The position numbers and the translations under genes are program-made. Source: Burkholderia cepacia ATCC 25416 (GTDB taxonomy: Bacteria; Pseudomonadota; Gammaproteobacteria; Burkholderiales; Burkholderiaceae). Taken from it: a DNA stretch of 64,000 nucleotides. The stretch spans positions 1,860,001 to 1,924,000 of the forward strand of contig NZ_CP012982.1 in assembly GCF_001411495.1 (NCBI RefSeq). The letters run 5' to 3'. The notes beneath the pieces were generated by a model that was given only the letters and a program-made list of their open reading frames with translations, did no database searches and had not been told where the DNA came from. Every line of letters starts with the position of its first letter. The first letter of the stretch is position 1. Shown here one piece after another: positions 8,799-17,542 of the stretch.

Positions 8799-10073
8799 TC
8801 AGGCCGGCGAGCGATTGGCGGCCGGTTGTTCGGCGGGTGCGTCGGCGAAGCGGCTTTCCGGCTGCATGCGGAACGCGAGCAGCACGCCCACGCCCATCAG
8901 CACCATGCTGCCGATGAACGGCAGCTCCCAGCTGCCGAAGCGGTCGATCACGAAGCCGGAGATCACGGGCGACAGGATCGCCGCGAGCGCGGAGCCGGAA
9001 TTCATCATCCCGCTCGCGGTGCCCGAGTATTCCGGCGCGATGTCCATCGGCACGGCCCACATCGGGCCGATCGTCATTTCGGCGAAGAAGAAGCCGGCCG
9101 CGAGGCACGCCATCGACACGTACAGGTGATGCGTGAACAGCAGCGGCAACAGCGACAGCAGCGTGAGCAGCATGCAGATCGACACCATCCAGCTGCGCGC
9201 GCGCTTGAGGCTGCCGGTGCGCGCGAGGATGCGGTCGGTGACGATCCCGCCGAGCGTGTCGCCGATCACGCCCGCGAAGAACACCGCCGACGCGAACACC
9301 GCCGATTTCTTCAGGTCGAGGTCGTAGCTGTGCAGGAAGTACTGCGGAATCCAGCTCAGGAACAGCCACAGCGTCCAGCCGTAGCAGAAGTACACGATCG
9401 TGACGGGCATCATCCGGCGGAACAACGGGCCCCAGGGCACGGCGGCGGGTTTCGGCTTCGGTTGCGGCAGCGCGTCGAGTTCGGCCTGCGTGATGCGCGG
9501 GTGGTCCTTCGGGTGTTCGGTATAGACGAGCGCCCACACCGCGACCCACACGATGCTGATCACGCCGCAGATATAGAACGATTCGCGCCACCCGTACACG
9601 GCCATCACCGCGACGACGGCAGCCGGCGCGACCGCGTTGCCGACGCGCGAGAACGCATGCGTGATGCCCTGCGCGAAGCCGCGTTTCTCGCGCGGCACCC
9701 AGCGCGACATCGCCGACGTGGCCGCCGGGAACGTCGCGCCTTCGCCGAGCCCGAGCAGCAGGCGCGCGGCGAGCAGCGACGCGAGGCCGCCGGCCATCCC
9801 GGTGAGCAGCGTCGCGACGGCCCACAGCAGCCCGCAGGCGAGCAGCGTGCGGCGCGCGCCGAAGCGGTCGCTGACCCAGCCGCCGATGATCTGGAATACG
9901 AGATACGGATACGCGAACGCGGAGAACACGAGGCCGATCTCCGTCCTGTTCAGCCCGAATTCCTTGCCGAACCCGGCAGCGGCCGTGCTCACGTTCACGC
10001 GATCGAGGTACGTGATGAAGTACATCACGCACAGCATCACCAGCACGATGCCGGTCGCTCGGAACAGCTTCAT
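8799..10073 (-). CDS. MFS transporter, anion:cation symporter (ACS) type
   Basis: Twelve-helix major facilitator of 424 residues. The opening MKLFRATGIVLVMLCVMYF leads to YLDRVNVSTAA, the ACS signature seen in tartrate, glucarate and galactonate carriers. The loop GGWVSDRFGARR is the MFS motif A. ATG 10073 has AGGAGA close upstream; a longer in-frame start is not supported. Its place in the aminotransferase/dehydrogenase operon suggests uptake of an organic acid or hydroxy-acid used by those enzymes. The inner-membrane carrier call is firm; the substrate is open. Confidence 0.87.
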   Translation of the reverse strand: MKLFRATGIVLVMLCVMYFITYLDRVNVSTAAAGFGKEFGLNRTEIGLVFSAFAYPYLVFQIIGGWVSDRFGARRTLLACGLLWAVATLLTGMAGGLASLLAARLLLGLGEGATFPAATSAMSRWVPREKRGFAQGITHAFSRVGNAVAPAAVVAVMAVYGWRESFYICGVISIVWVAVWALVYTEHPKDHPRITQAELDALPQPKPKPAAVPWGPLFRRMMPVTIVYFCYGWTLWLFLSWIPQYFLHSYDLDLKKSAVFASAVFFAGVIGDTLGGIVTDRILARTGSLKRARSWMVSICMLLTLLSLLPLLFTHHLYVSMACLAAGFFFAEMTIGPMWAVPMDIAPEYSGTASGMMNSGSALAAILSPVISGFVIDRFGSWELPFIGSMVLMGVGVLLAFRMQPESRFADAPAEQPAANRSPA

Positions 10074-10267
10074 GTTTCGTCTCCTGGATGTTGTCTGGCT
10101 TGCTGCCCGTGCCGGCGTCGAGGCCGGCATCGAGATGGGTCGTGCCGATGAAGCGGGGCGGGCGCCGGCAGCGGCCGTTGCGTGTCGCGACGACCGCGCG
10201 GCCGCCCGTGAAGCGGAAAGGGCGCGTCAGGCGGCGTGCGGGAAACGTGCGCGCCGCCCGCCGGCGC

Positions 10268-11488
10268 TCAGGCCGCCGCGCGCAGCGCGGGGGCGTGCGT
10301 GTTCGATGCGAGGGTGTCCATCGCCGCGACGACGCCGCTCGCGGCAACCGGCACGCCGGCGAGCTTCAGCCCCATCTCGCAGCCGGCGAGCGTGGCCATC
10401 AGCGTGAGGTCGTTGCAGTCGCCGAGATGGCCGATGCGGAACATCTTGCCGCGCATCTTGCCGAGCGCCTGCCCGAGCGACATGTCGAAGCGTTCGTAGA
10501 TCAGCTTGCGCACGGCGTCCGCGTCGACGCCGTCGGGCATCATCACGCCGGTCAGCACGGGGCTGTAGACGGCCGGGTCCGCGCACTGGATCTCGAGGCC
10601 CCACGCGCGCACCGCGCGGCGCGTGGCTTCCGCGAGCCGCTGGTGGCGCGCGAACACCGCGTCGAGCCCTTCGCCGAGGATCATGTCGAGCGCTTCGGCG
10701 AGCCCGTACAGCAGGTTGGTGTTCGGCGTGTACGGCCAGTAGCCGTTCCTGTTCGCCTCGATGATCTCGTGCCAGCCCCAGAACGCGCGCGGCAGCGTCG
10801 CGTGCCCGCTCGCCGCGAGCGCCTTCGGCGACACCGCGTTGAAGCTGATGCCGGGCGGCAGCATCAGCCCTTTCTGCGAACCCGACACCGTCACGTCGAC
10901 GCCCCATTCGTCATGGCGGTAGTCGGCGGACGCGAGCCCCGAGATCGTGTCGACCATCAGCAGCGCCGGGTGGCCGGCCGCGTCGATCGCGCGGCGCACG
11001 GCCGCGATGTCGGAGGTGACGCCGGTGGAGGTTTCGTTGTGCACCACGCACACCGCCTTGATGGCGTGCGTGGTATCGGCGCGCAGGCGCGCCTCGATCA
11101 TGTCGGGCTGCACGCCGCGGCGCCAGCCTTCGATGCCCGGCAGCCCGAGGAATTCGGGCTTCAGGCCGAGCGCGTCGGCCATCTTCTTCCACAGCGTCGC
11201 GAAGTGGCCGGTCTCGTACATCAGCACGGTGTCGCCGGCGCTCAGCGTGTTGGTCAGCGCGGCCTCCCATGCACCGGTACCCGACGCCGGATAGATGATC
11301 ACCGGCTGCGTGGTCTTGAAGATCTTCCTGATGCCGGCGAGCACCTTGAGGCCGAGCGCGCCGAATTCGGGGCCACGGTGGTCGATGGTCGGATAGCTCA
11401 TCGCCCGCAGGATGCGGTCGGGCACCGGGCTCGGCCCCGGAATCTGCAGGAAATGGCGGCCGGACGGATGAAAGTCGAGTTGCGGCAT
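10268..11488 (-). CDS. Alanine/serine-glyoxylate aminotransferase family protein
   Basis: Class V PLP aminotransferase of 406 residues. The start MPQLDFHPSGRHFLQIPGPS and the SYPTIDHRGPEF segment are typical of bacterial serine-glyoxylate/alanine-glyoxylate aminotransferases. The PLP lysine lies in VTVSGSQKGLMLP. AAGGAG precedes ATG 11488; the long in-frame extension to 11764 runs into the divergent regulator and is rejected. It is the first gene of the leftward operon, 195 bases before the MFS gene. The family moves an amino group between glyoxylate and alanine or serine; the donor used here is not readable. Confidence 0.88.
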   Translation of the reverse strand: MPQLDFHPSGRHFLQIPGPSPVPDRILRAMSYPTIDHRGPEFGALGLKVLAGIRKIFKTTQPVIIYPASGTGAWEAALTNTLSAGDTVLMYETGHFATLWKKMADALGLKPEFLGLPGIEGWRRGVQPDMIEARLRADTTHAIKAVCVVHNETSTGVTSDIAAVRRAIDAAGHPALLMVDTISGLASADYRHDEWGVDVTVSGSQKGLMLPPGISFNAVSPKALAASGHATLPRAFWGWHEIIEANRNGYWPYTPNTNLLYGLAEALDMILGEGLDAVFARHQRLAEATRRAVRAWGLEIQCADPAVYSPVLTGVMMPDGVDADAVRKLIYERFDMSLGQALGKMRGKMFRIGHLGDCNDLTLMATLAGCEMGLKLAGVPVAASGVVAAMDTLASNTHAPALRAAA

Positions 11489-11518
11489 GGTTGTTCTGTC
11501 TCCTTGGTTGAATTTTGA

Positions 11519-11534
11519 ATTTTGCATGCAAAAT
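11519..11534. promoter_or_regulatory. Putative GntR operator 1, ATTTTGCATGCAAAAT
   Basis: A perfect 16-base palindrome, ATTTTGCATGCAAAAT, 31 bases upstream of the aminotransferase start. A near copy lies at 11665-11680. FCD-type GntR regulators bind short palindromes of this size, so it is the probable site through which the adjacent GntR protein controls the leftward operon. Binding is inferred. Confidence 0.7.
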
Positions 11535-11664
11535 ACTTTAGCAGAGCGATCGCGGCAAACCCAAGGACTGATTTCGCCGAAAATGCCGGTGTTTACCCGG
11601 CGTTGGCGGGGAGATATTCGGGTCGGGCGAGTTGAAGTAGAATCGCGTGAAGCAAGAAGGAAGG

Positions 11665-11680
11665 ATTTTGCATGCAAGAT
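11665..11680. promoter_or_regulatory. Putative GntR operator 2 over the gntR start codon
   Basis: ATTTTGCATGCAAGAT differs from the upstream palindrome by one base. It overlaps the ATG of the GntR gene at 11672, so repressor bound here would block its own expression. The centres of the two sites are 146 bases apart, close to 14 helical turns, which would suit a repression loop. Looping is inference. Confidence 0.68.
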
Positions 11681-12376
11681 TTGAATGATCTGGAGCAGGC
11701 CGGCGGCGCGCCGGCACTGCCGAAACTGGAGCGGCAGCGGCTGCACGACACGGTCGTCGAGCACCTGCGCAAATTCATCGTCGAAGGCGTGCTCGCGCCG
11801 GGCATGCGGCTGAACGAGCGCGAGCTGTGCGAGACGCTCGGCATCTCGCGCACGCCGCTGCGCGAGGCATTCAAGGTGCTGGCGGCCGAGGGGTTGCTGG
11901 TGCTGTCGCCGAATCGCGGCGCGAGCGTGTACCGGATGAGCGAATCGGAGATCCGCGAGACGTTCGAGCTGATGTCGGGGCTGGAGGCGTTTTCAGGCGA
12001 GCTGGCCTGCGAGCGCATCACGCAAGCGGAGCTCGCGGAGATCAAGGCGCTGCATTACTCGATGCTCGCGTGCCGGCTGCAAAACGACCTGCCCGGCTAC
12101 TACAGCCGCAACCAGGAAATCCATGACCGCATCAACGAGGCCGCGCGCAACTCGGCGCTGCGCGCCACGTACCAGTCGATCAATCGCCGGATCATGTCGA
12201 TGCGGTTCCGCTCGAACCAGCACGTCGAGAAATGGGATCGCGCGGTGCACGATCACGAGGAGATGATCAAGGCGCTGGAGGCGCGCGACGGCAAGGCGCT
12301 CGCGGCGATCCTGCGGCGGCATCTGCTGGAGAAGCGCGACGCGGTGTTGTTGCAGCAGGGGGCTGTGGACGCGTAG
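11672..12376 (+). CDS. GntR-family regulator, FCD domain
   Basis: 234-residue regulator with a winged helix at the N terminus (LNERELCETLGISRTPLREA) followed by an all-helical FCD effector domain with ETFELMSGLEAFSGELAC and EIHDRINEAARNSAL. FCD members respond to small organic or amino acids. It is divergent from the aminotransferase operon, and its start codon sits inside one of two matching palindromes. It is therefore very probably the autoregulated controller of that operon. The translation start is tight to AGGAAGGA upstream. Confidence 0.88.
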   Translation: MQDLNDLEQAGGAPALPKLERQRLHDTVVEHLRKFIVEGVLAPGMRLNERELCETLGISRTPLREAFKVLAAEGLLVLSPNRGASVYRMSESEIRETFELMSGLEAFSGELACERITQAELAEIKALHYSMLACRLQNDLPGYYSRNQEIHDRINEAARNSALRATYQSINRRIMSMRFRSNQHVEKWDRAVHDHEEMIKALEARDGKALAAILRRHLLEKRDAVLLQQGAVDA

Positions 12377-12384
12377 TCGTACGT

Positions 12385-12412
12385 CGCACGCGAACGGTCA
12401 TCGCGTCGTGCG
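12385..12412. terminator. Hairpin between convergent genes
   Basis: CGCACGCGA and TCGCGTCGTGCG can pair with one small bulge, 9 bases beyond the GntR stop and 15 before the end of the AraC gene on the other strand. There is no clear T-run. It is a weak candidate for stopping converging transcripts. Confidence 0.3.
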
Positions 12413-12426
12413 GGCAGGCCGCGCCG

Positions 12427-13449
12427 CTACATCGCCGCCCGCTGCCCCTCTCTCGGCCCGTGCCCCGTCCACCGCTTGAACGCGCGCCTGAAGTTGTGCG
12501 CGTCGCTGAACCCGACTTCGTGTGCAACATCCTCGATCGACAGCCGCGGATTGCTCAGCAGCGTGAACGCGCGTTTGCGGCGGATCGTGTCGATCACCGT
12601 CTGGTACGACACGCCCTGGTCGGCGAGCCGCCGTCGCAGCGTGCGCTCGCTCATGCACAGCTGCGCGGCGATCTCGGCGAGCGACGGCGCATGCCGCAGG
12701 TCGCGCCGCATGATCCGTTCGATCGATTCGAGAAATTCGGTGCCTTCGGGTTCGGGCGGCAGCGCGTCCTGCAGGAATTCGAGCACCTGGCGATGCGCGA
12801 GCGGATCGTGGGTCGCGATCGGGCGGTTGCCGAGCGCGGCGTCGCACGAAAACAGGTTCTGCTCCTGTTCGAACCGCACCGGGCACGGGAACACGCGGGC
12901 GTATTGCTCCGCATAGGCCGGCGGCGGGTAGCTGAGATCGACGACCTTCGGCTGGAACGCGGGGCCGACGAGCGAGCGCCCGATCTTCATGAAGCTGCCG
13001 AACGCCTCCTCGACGAGGAACGCCTCGATGTCGGGCTCGAGGAAGACGTTGGTGGCGCGAACCGACAGCGTGCGCGCATCCGACATCACGTCGAAGCGCA
13101 TCAGCGGCCCCGTGTGGCGCTGCAGCCCGATACCGGTCACGATCGCGTCCTTCAGCGTCGGGCTCGTCAGCATCGCATAGCCGACCAGCCCGATCGACGC
13201 GATCGTCTCGCTCGTGCCGAGTTCGAGGCCGAGCGCCCGCCCCGGCGCCATCTCGAGCGCGCGGCGGATCATCGTGCTCGCCTGGCGCAATGAAATCCGG
13301 CACGACGGATTCGACAGGTCGGCGACGTCGAAGCCGAGCCCGAGGCACAGCCGCGTGGGGTCGATGCCCAGTTCCTTGCTTGTCTCCGCGAGGCACCGCA
13401 ACAGATGGACCGGCAGATTCGCCGTCGTATAACGGTCGGTATCGTCCAT
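12427..13449 (-). CDS. AraC-family regulator, OruR/ArgR-like
   Basis: 340-residue regulator with the large N-terminal arabinose-binding-like domain of the OruR/VirF-type subgroup and a C-terminal AraC double helix-turn-helix. The HTH reads SLAEIAAQLCMSERTLRRRL and then IEDVAHEVGFSDAHNFRRAF. ATG 13449 begins MDDTDRYTT; an in-frame upstream start adds non-conserved sequence. It lies 100 bases beyond the porin gene on the same strand and may regulate the porin/MFS/oxidase/deaminase group, although regulators of this type can also act at a distance. Confidence 0.83.
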   Translation of the reverse strand: MDDTDRYTTANLPVHLLRCLAETSKELGIDPTRLCLGLGFDVADLSNPSCRISLRQASTMIRRALEMAPGRALGLELGTSETIASIGLVGYAMLTSPTLKDAIVTGIGLQRHTGPLMRFDVMSDARTLSVRATNVFLEPDIEAFLVEEAFGSFMKIGRSLVGPAFQPKVVDLSYPPPAYAEQYARVFPCPVRFEQEQNLFSCDAALGNRPIATHDPLAHRQVLEFLQDALPPEPEGTEFLESIERIMRRDLRHAPSLAEIAAQLCMSERTLRRRLADQGVSYQTVIDTIRRKRAFTLLSNPRLSIEDVAHEVGFSDAHNFRRAFKRWTGHGPREGQRAAM

Positions 13450-13549
13450 GGATGCTCCGTATTTTTTTCCATGGATTGTACTCGTCCCGCCCGGCCGGAG
13501 ACCCGGTGCCGCCCCGGCCGCGATCGCCCACATCCCGCGCGGCCCCGCT

Positions 13550-14746
13550 TCAGAAGTAGTGACGCAGGCCGACCGTCGCACCGAGCTGCGTGATGCTGGT
13601 GCTCGGTGCCTGGCCGTTCACGCCGACCAATTGCGCGCCGACCAGCCCGCCGCGGTAGATCGCGTAGTCGACTTCCGCATAGAGCATGCTGCGCTTCGAC
13701 AGGCTGTAGCCGGCAATCACCTGGAACTGGCGCGCACGGCCGTCGAAATCCGCCGTATAACCGGACTGCTGCGTCCACCACGCGTTGACGGCCGCCGTGA
13801 ACGCCGACGTGAAGCGGTAGGTCAGCCCCGCGAGCGCCATCTTGCGGCGGCGGAACCCGCCGGGCACGGTCGGGTCGACGACCTGCGCGGGCGAGATGAT
13901 CCCGAGCCCCGCCAGATCGGTCGGGCTGAACGGGCCGTTCTCGAACGACGTGAAGTCGTTGTCGCGTGCGTTCTCGATGTAGCCGGCATTGACGGTCGCG
14001 TTGCCGATCGTCACCGAGCCGCCGCCCGTGTAGATGTCGAATTTCCCGTGCGTGACGTCGTCCCAGCTGCGCATGAACGATGCGCCGACCGTGAACGGCC
14101 CCTTGTCCGGCGCATACGCGGCGGCCGCGCCGAGCTGGCCGCCGCGCACGCCGCCGCCCGCGTGGCCGCCCGGCGCGTATTGCGCGAGCAGGTAGAAGCT
14201 GCCGAGCTGCGCGCCGTACTGGATCATGTTGCTGGTGCGCGCGCCCGCGAGCATCGTCTGCTCCGGCTTGAACAGGTTGAAGTACGGGTCCTGCGGGCCG
14301 GCCCACAGGTTCGAGCCGAAGGTCAGCGACGCCATCTCGAACGGCACGTTGTACTGGCGCCCGAGCGAGAGCTGGCCAAGCGTAGTGGACGTCAGCCCCA
14401 CGTACGCGACCTGGAAGAAATTCGGCGAGCCGGCCGGCACGATGGCGCCGCTGTTGGGGCCGAAGTGGCTTTCGACGTTGAACTGCGCGGACAACCCGCC
14501 GCCCAGATCCTCGTTGCCCTTGAGCCCCCAGTAGCTTTCCGTCAGGCCGCCCCCGTCGGCCATCGAGATCTTGCGGCCCGTCGACACCGGCGTGCCGTCG
14601 GCGCCGTACGACACGCCGTGCGTTTCGTAGCGGATGCCCGCATCGATCACGCCGTACAGCGTCACGTTGCCTTGCGCGTGCGCACCGGTACCGGCCAGGA
14701 CCATCATCGCGCAGCACGCGGCGCGAACGCTATCGTGACGATTCAT
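13550..14746 (-). CDS. Gram-negative porin (Burkholderia OmpC-like)
   Basis: Outer-membrane general porin of 398 residues. A signal peptide ends in TGAHA, followed by QGNVTLYGVIDAGIRYET, the standard first strand of Burkholderiales porins. GRQYNVPFE and similar strand-loop repeats continue to a terminal phenylalanine in GLRHYF, needed for barrel assembly. It follows the MFS gene by 137 bases in the same direction, so it may supply outer-membrane passage for the substrate of that operon. Confidence 0.9.
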   Translation of the reverse strand: MNRHDSVRAACCAMMVLAGTGAHAQGNVTLYGVIDAGIRYETHGVSYGADGTPVSTGRKISMADGGGLTESYWGLKGNEDLGGGLSAQFNVESHFGPNSGAIVPAGSPNFFQVAYVGLTSTTLGQLSLGRQYNVPFEMASLTFGSNLWAGPQDPYFNLFKPEQTMLAGARTSNMIQYGAQLGSFYLLAQYAPGGHAGGGVRGGQLGAAAAYAPDKGPFTVGASFMRSWDDVTHGKFDIYTGGGSVTIGNATVNAGYIENARDNDFTSFENGPFSPTDLAGLGIISPAQVVDPTVPGGFRRRKMALAGLTYRFTSAFTAAVNAWWTQQSGYTADFDGRARQFQVIAGYSLSKRSMLYAEVDYAIYRGGLVGAQLVGVNGQAPSTSITQLGATVGLRHYF

Positions 14747-14883
14747 TCTTCTGGACTCCGCATCGAACTGGGGACGGACGGCTCGTGCCGTCGGGAACGA
14801 CTGTAGAAAGCCAAATTTGCGCGGGCCAAGGCCGCGGCGGCCATTCTCGTGGTGCGTCGCGGCCACGGCATGGCGCACTGCGG

Positions 14884-16068
14884 TCAGGGCGCCGCGCCGG
14901 CCACGGCAGCGGGTGCCGCGCGCCGCAGCGCCAGCCGCACGAACGGGGCGGCGGCCAGCACGGCCACGCACAGCACGTGGGCGACGCGCGTGCCGCCGAA
15001 GCGGCCGAGCAGCGCGCCCGACAGCGCGGTGCCGATGCCGGCCGCGAAGAACGTGATGACGAGCGTGCGCGCGACCAGCGAGCCGTCCGGGTCGACGTCG
15101 GACAGCATGCCGGTGAGGAACGGCACGATCACGAAGAACGCACTGTTCAGCACGAACTGGCTCAGGAAGTACGCGCTGCCGCCGCGCGCGCCGAAGAACC
15201 ATTCGATCGACGCGATCATCGCGAGCTGCGCGGCCCAGATCAGCGCGAGGCGGTGCCGGTGGCTGGCCGGATGCGACGGAATCGCCGCGCCGACGAAGCC
15301 GAGCAGGGACGACACCGACAGCAGAACGCCGATCGTCGTGGGCGACAGCCCGGCACGCTCGCCGACGAAACCGGCGATCGCCCATTGCGACGCCTGCACG
15401 CCATAGACGAGCGCCGTCACGACCCAGATCGCGATCACCGGCCGCCACGGCAGCGTGCCGGCGCGCAAGCGGGCCTGCGCGGGCGCGCTCGCGAACGCGT
15501 CGATGCCGCGGATCGCGGGCGCCAGCACGGCGACGACGGCGGCCAGCAGCGCGAACACCCAGCGTCCGAGCCACGCGGCCGGCAGCGCGGAGATCAGCAC
15601 GAGGATGCCGCCGTTGACGACGCCCGCGAGCAGGTTGATTTGCCCCCACAGGCGGTCGGTCGATGCGCGCTGCGACACGCCGGACGCGACGACGACGAAC
15701 AGCATCCCCTCGAACAGCCCAGTCATCCCGCGTGCGAGCGCCGCCGACACGATGCCGGGCGCGACCGCGCCGAGGGCCTGGCCGGCGATCGTGCCGATCA
15801 GGCCGGCCAGCGTGAACGGCCGCGCGGCGCGCGCGATCCGGTGCGACAGCAGCGCGCAACTGATCGCGATGCCGAGGATCTCGGCGCTGACGAGCGCGGT
15901 CGCGGTGCCCTCGTCGAGCCGGAAGCGCGTCATCACCGCCGCGACGAGGAACGGCGACAGGATCAGGCCGTTGGTGGCGGCCGCGAACGCGAGCGCAAGG
16001 CGGACGACGGCGCCGGTCGACGGATCGGGACGCGACGGCGCGGCCGCGTGCAGCGTGGCTGTGCTCAT
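14884..16068 (-). CDS. MFS transporter
   Basis: Inner-membrane carrier of 394 residues with about twelve hydrophobic helices. It begins MSTATLHAAAPSRP and the first helix is VVRLALAFAAATNGLILSPF. AGGAGG stands just before ATG 16068, which overlaps the stop of the lactone oxidase by four bases (ATGA), showing translational coupling. It lacks a recognisable substrate signature. Context points to uptake or efflux of a sugar acid, lactone or hydroxy-amino acid handled by the two upstream enzymes. Confidence 0.83.
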   Translation of the reverse strand: MSTATLHAAAPSRPDPSTGAVVRLALAFAAATNGLILSPFLVAAVMTRFRLDEGTATALVSAEILGIAISCALLSHRIARAARPFTLAGLIGTIAGQALGAVAPGIVSAALARGMTGLFEGMLFVVVASGVSQRASTDRLWGQINLLAGVVNGGILVLISALPAAWLGRWVFALLAAVVAVLAPAIRGIDAFASAPAQARLRAGTLPWRPVIAIWVVTALVYGVQASQWAIAGFVGERAGLSPTTIGVLLSVSSLLGFVGAAIPSHPASHRHRLALIWAAQLAMIASIEWFFGARGGSAYFLSQFVLNSAFFVIVPFLTGMLSDVDPDGSLVARTLVITFFAAGIGTALSGALLGRFGGTRVAHVLCVAVLAAAPFVRLALRRAAPAAVAGAAP

Positions 16069-17477
16069 GAGGCCTCCTGGCCGGATCGTGGCCGGTCTTG
16101 CGCGACGCCGGCCGTTTCGTACATCGGGTGTGCCCCCCGGCGGGCCGGCGTGGCGCGAGCGGTGGCGCTTGCGTTTGCGCCTGCGCTTTGCGGCAGGCCG
16201 AACAGCGTACGCAGGTACGGCGTCAGGAAGCGGCCGTGCGGGTCCATCCGCTCGCGCAGCGCGAGGAAATCGTCCCAGTGCGGGTAGCACGCCGCCAGCT
16301 CGGCGGCCTTCATCGCATGCACCTTGCCCCAGTGCGGCCGCCCGCCGTGATTGCGGCAGATGGCCTGCACGCCCGAGAAATACGCGTCGAACGGCATCCC
16401 GCGATACTGGTGCGCCGAGATGCGTACGCTGTCGCGCCCGTAGTCGGGGCTCAGCCAGATGTCGTCGCCGCGCACCCAGCGGTATTCGAGCGGGAACATC
16501 AACGGAAAGCTGCGGCGCGCGATGAATGCGCGGATTTCGCGCAGCGCGTCGGCGCCGCGGTCGGCCGGCACCGACCACTCCATTTCGTTGAAGCGCACGC
16601 GGCGCACCGTCGACAGCATCGCGTAGCTCGCATCCACGTGCCGGCCCGCCGACACGGTCGATGCGCACAGCCGGCTCAGCGCCGGGCACAGCGCCGGCAC
16701 GCGCCGGCCGAGCCCGCACAGCGCGCCGAACACCGTGTTCTCGAGGAACGACTCGGACGCGCGGCTCGCCCAGTGCACTGCGTCGGCCGGCTCGTCGGTC
16801 ATGTCCCACGCCTTGGTCAGCACGGTGTCGGTGTGCGGGAACCAGTAGAACTCGAACGAGCGATGCCTGGCGATCAGCGCGTCCGCCTGAGCGAGGCAAT
16901 CGTCGAGCCGCATGCCGCCGCGCTCGAGGCGCAGCTTGAACGCGGGCACGAGGCGCAGGCCGATCTCGGTCAGCACGCCGAGCGCGCCGAGCCCGATCCG
17001 GCCGCCGGCGAACAGCTCGGGATGCGTGTCGGCGCTCGCGCGAATCTCGCTGCCGTCCGCGCACATGATGGTCAGGCTGTCGATCTGCGTCGCCAGGTTG
17101 CCGAGCGTGATGCCGGTGCCGTGCGTGCCGGTGCTGGTCGCGCCGGCGATCGACTGCACGTTGATGTCGCCGAGGTTCTCCATCGCGAGGCCGTGCGCGG
17201 CGAGCGCCGGGCCCAGCGCCCACAGCCGCGTGCCGGCATGCACGCGCGCGACGCGCCGGTCGCGGTCGACGTCGATCACGCCCTGCATCGCGTCGAGCGA
17301 CAGGATCACGTCGTCGGTCTGCACGAGCGGCGAGAACGAGTGCCCGGCGCCGGCCGCGCGCACGGTGGCGCCGGCTGCCGCCGCGTCGCGCAGCGCCGCC
17401 GCGAGCGCGGCGTGCGACGCGGGCGTCGACACGGTTGCATCAGGACTGCAGACATATCCCGACCAGTTACGCCACAT
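16065..17477 (-). CDS. FAD-dependent D-arabinono-1,4-lactone oxidase family protein
   Basis: 470-residue flavoenzyme of the aldonolactone oxidase family (ALO/gulonolactone oxidase). The N-terminal FAD domain has VRAAGAGHSFSPLVQTDDV and STGTHGTGITLGNLATQI; the C-terminal ALO domain contains YFSGVQAICRNHGGRPHWGK and GRFLTPYLRTLFG. ATG 17477 begins MWRNWSGYV. It overlaps the next gene by four bases and follows the PLP enzyme by 65. Family members oxidise aldono-lactones or alditols with oxygen or a dehydrogenase acceptor; the true substrate is unknown. Confidence 0.85.
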   Translation of the reverse strand: MWRNWSGYVCSPDATVSTPASHAALAAALRDAAAAGATVRAAGAGHSFSPLVQTDDVILSLDAMQGVIDVDRDRRVARVHAGTRLWALGPALAAHGLAMENLGDINVQSIAGATSTGTHGTGITLGNLATQIDSLTIMCADGSEIRASADTHPELFAGGRIGLGALGVLTEIGLRLVPAFKLRLERGGMRLDDCLAQADALIARHRSFEFYWFPHTDTVLTKAWDMTDEPADAVHWASRASESFLENTVFGALCGLGRRVPALCPALSRLCASTVSAGRHVDASYAMLSTVRRVRFNEMEWSVPADRGADALREIRAFIARRSFPLMFPLEYRWVRGDDIWLSPDYGRDSVRISAHQYRGMPFDAYFSGVQAICRNHGGRPHWGKVHAMKAAELAACYPHWDDFLALRERMDPHGRFLTPYLRTLFGLPQSAGANASATARATPARRGAHPMYETAGVAQDRPRSGQEAS

Positions 17478-17542
17478 GGCATTGTCTCCGTGGTTGTCGA
17501 TCGAATGAGGTGAACGGTTTGAACGACGGGCCGCGCGGCCCG

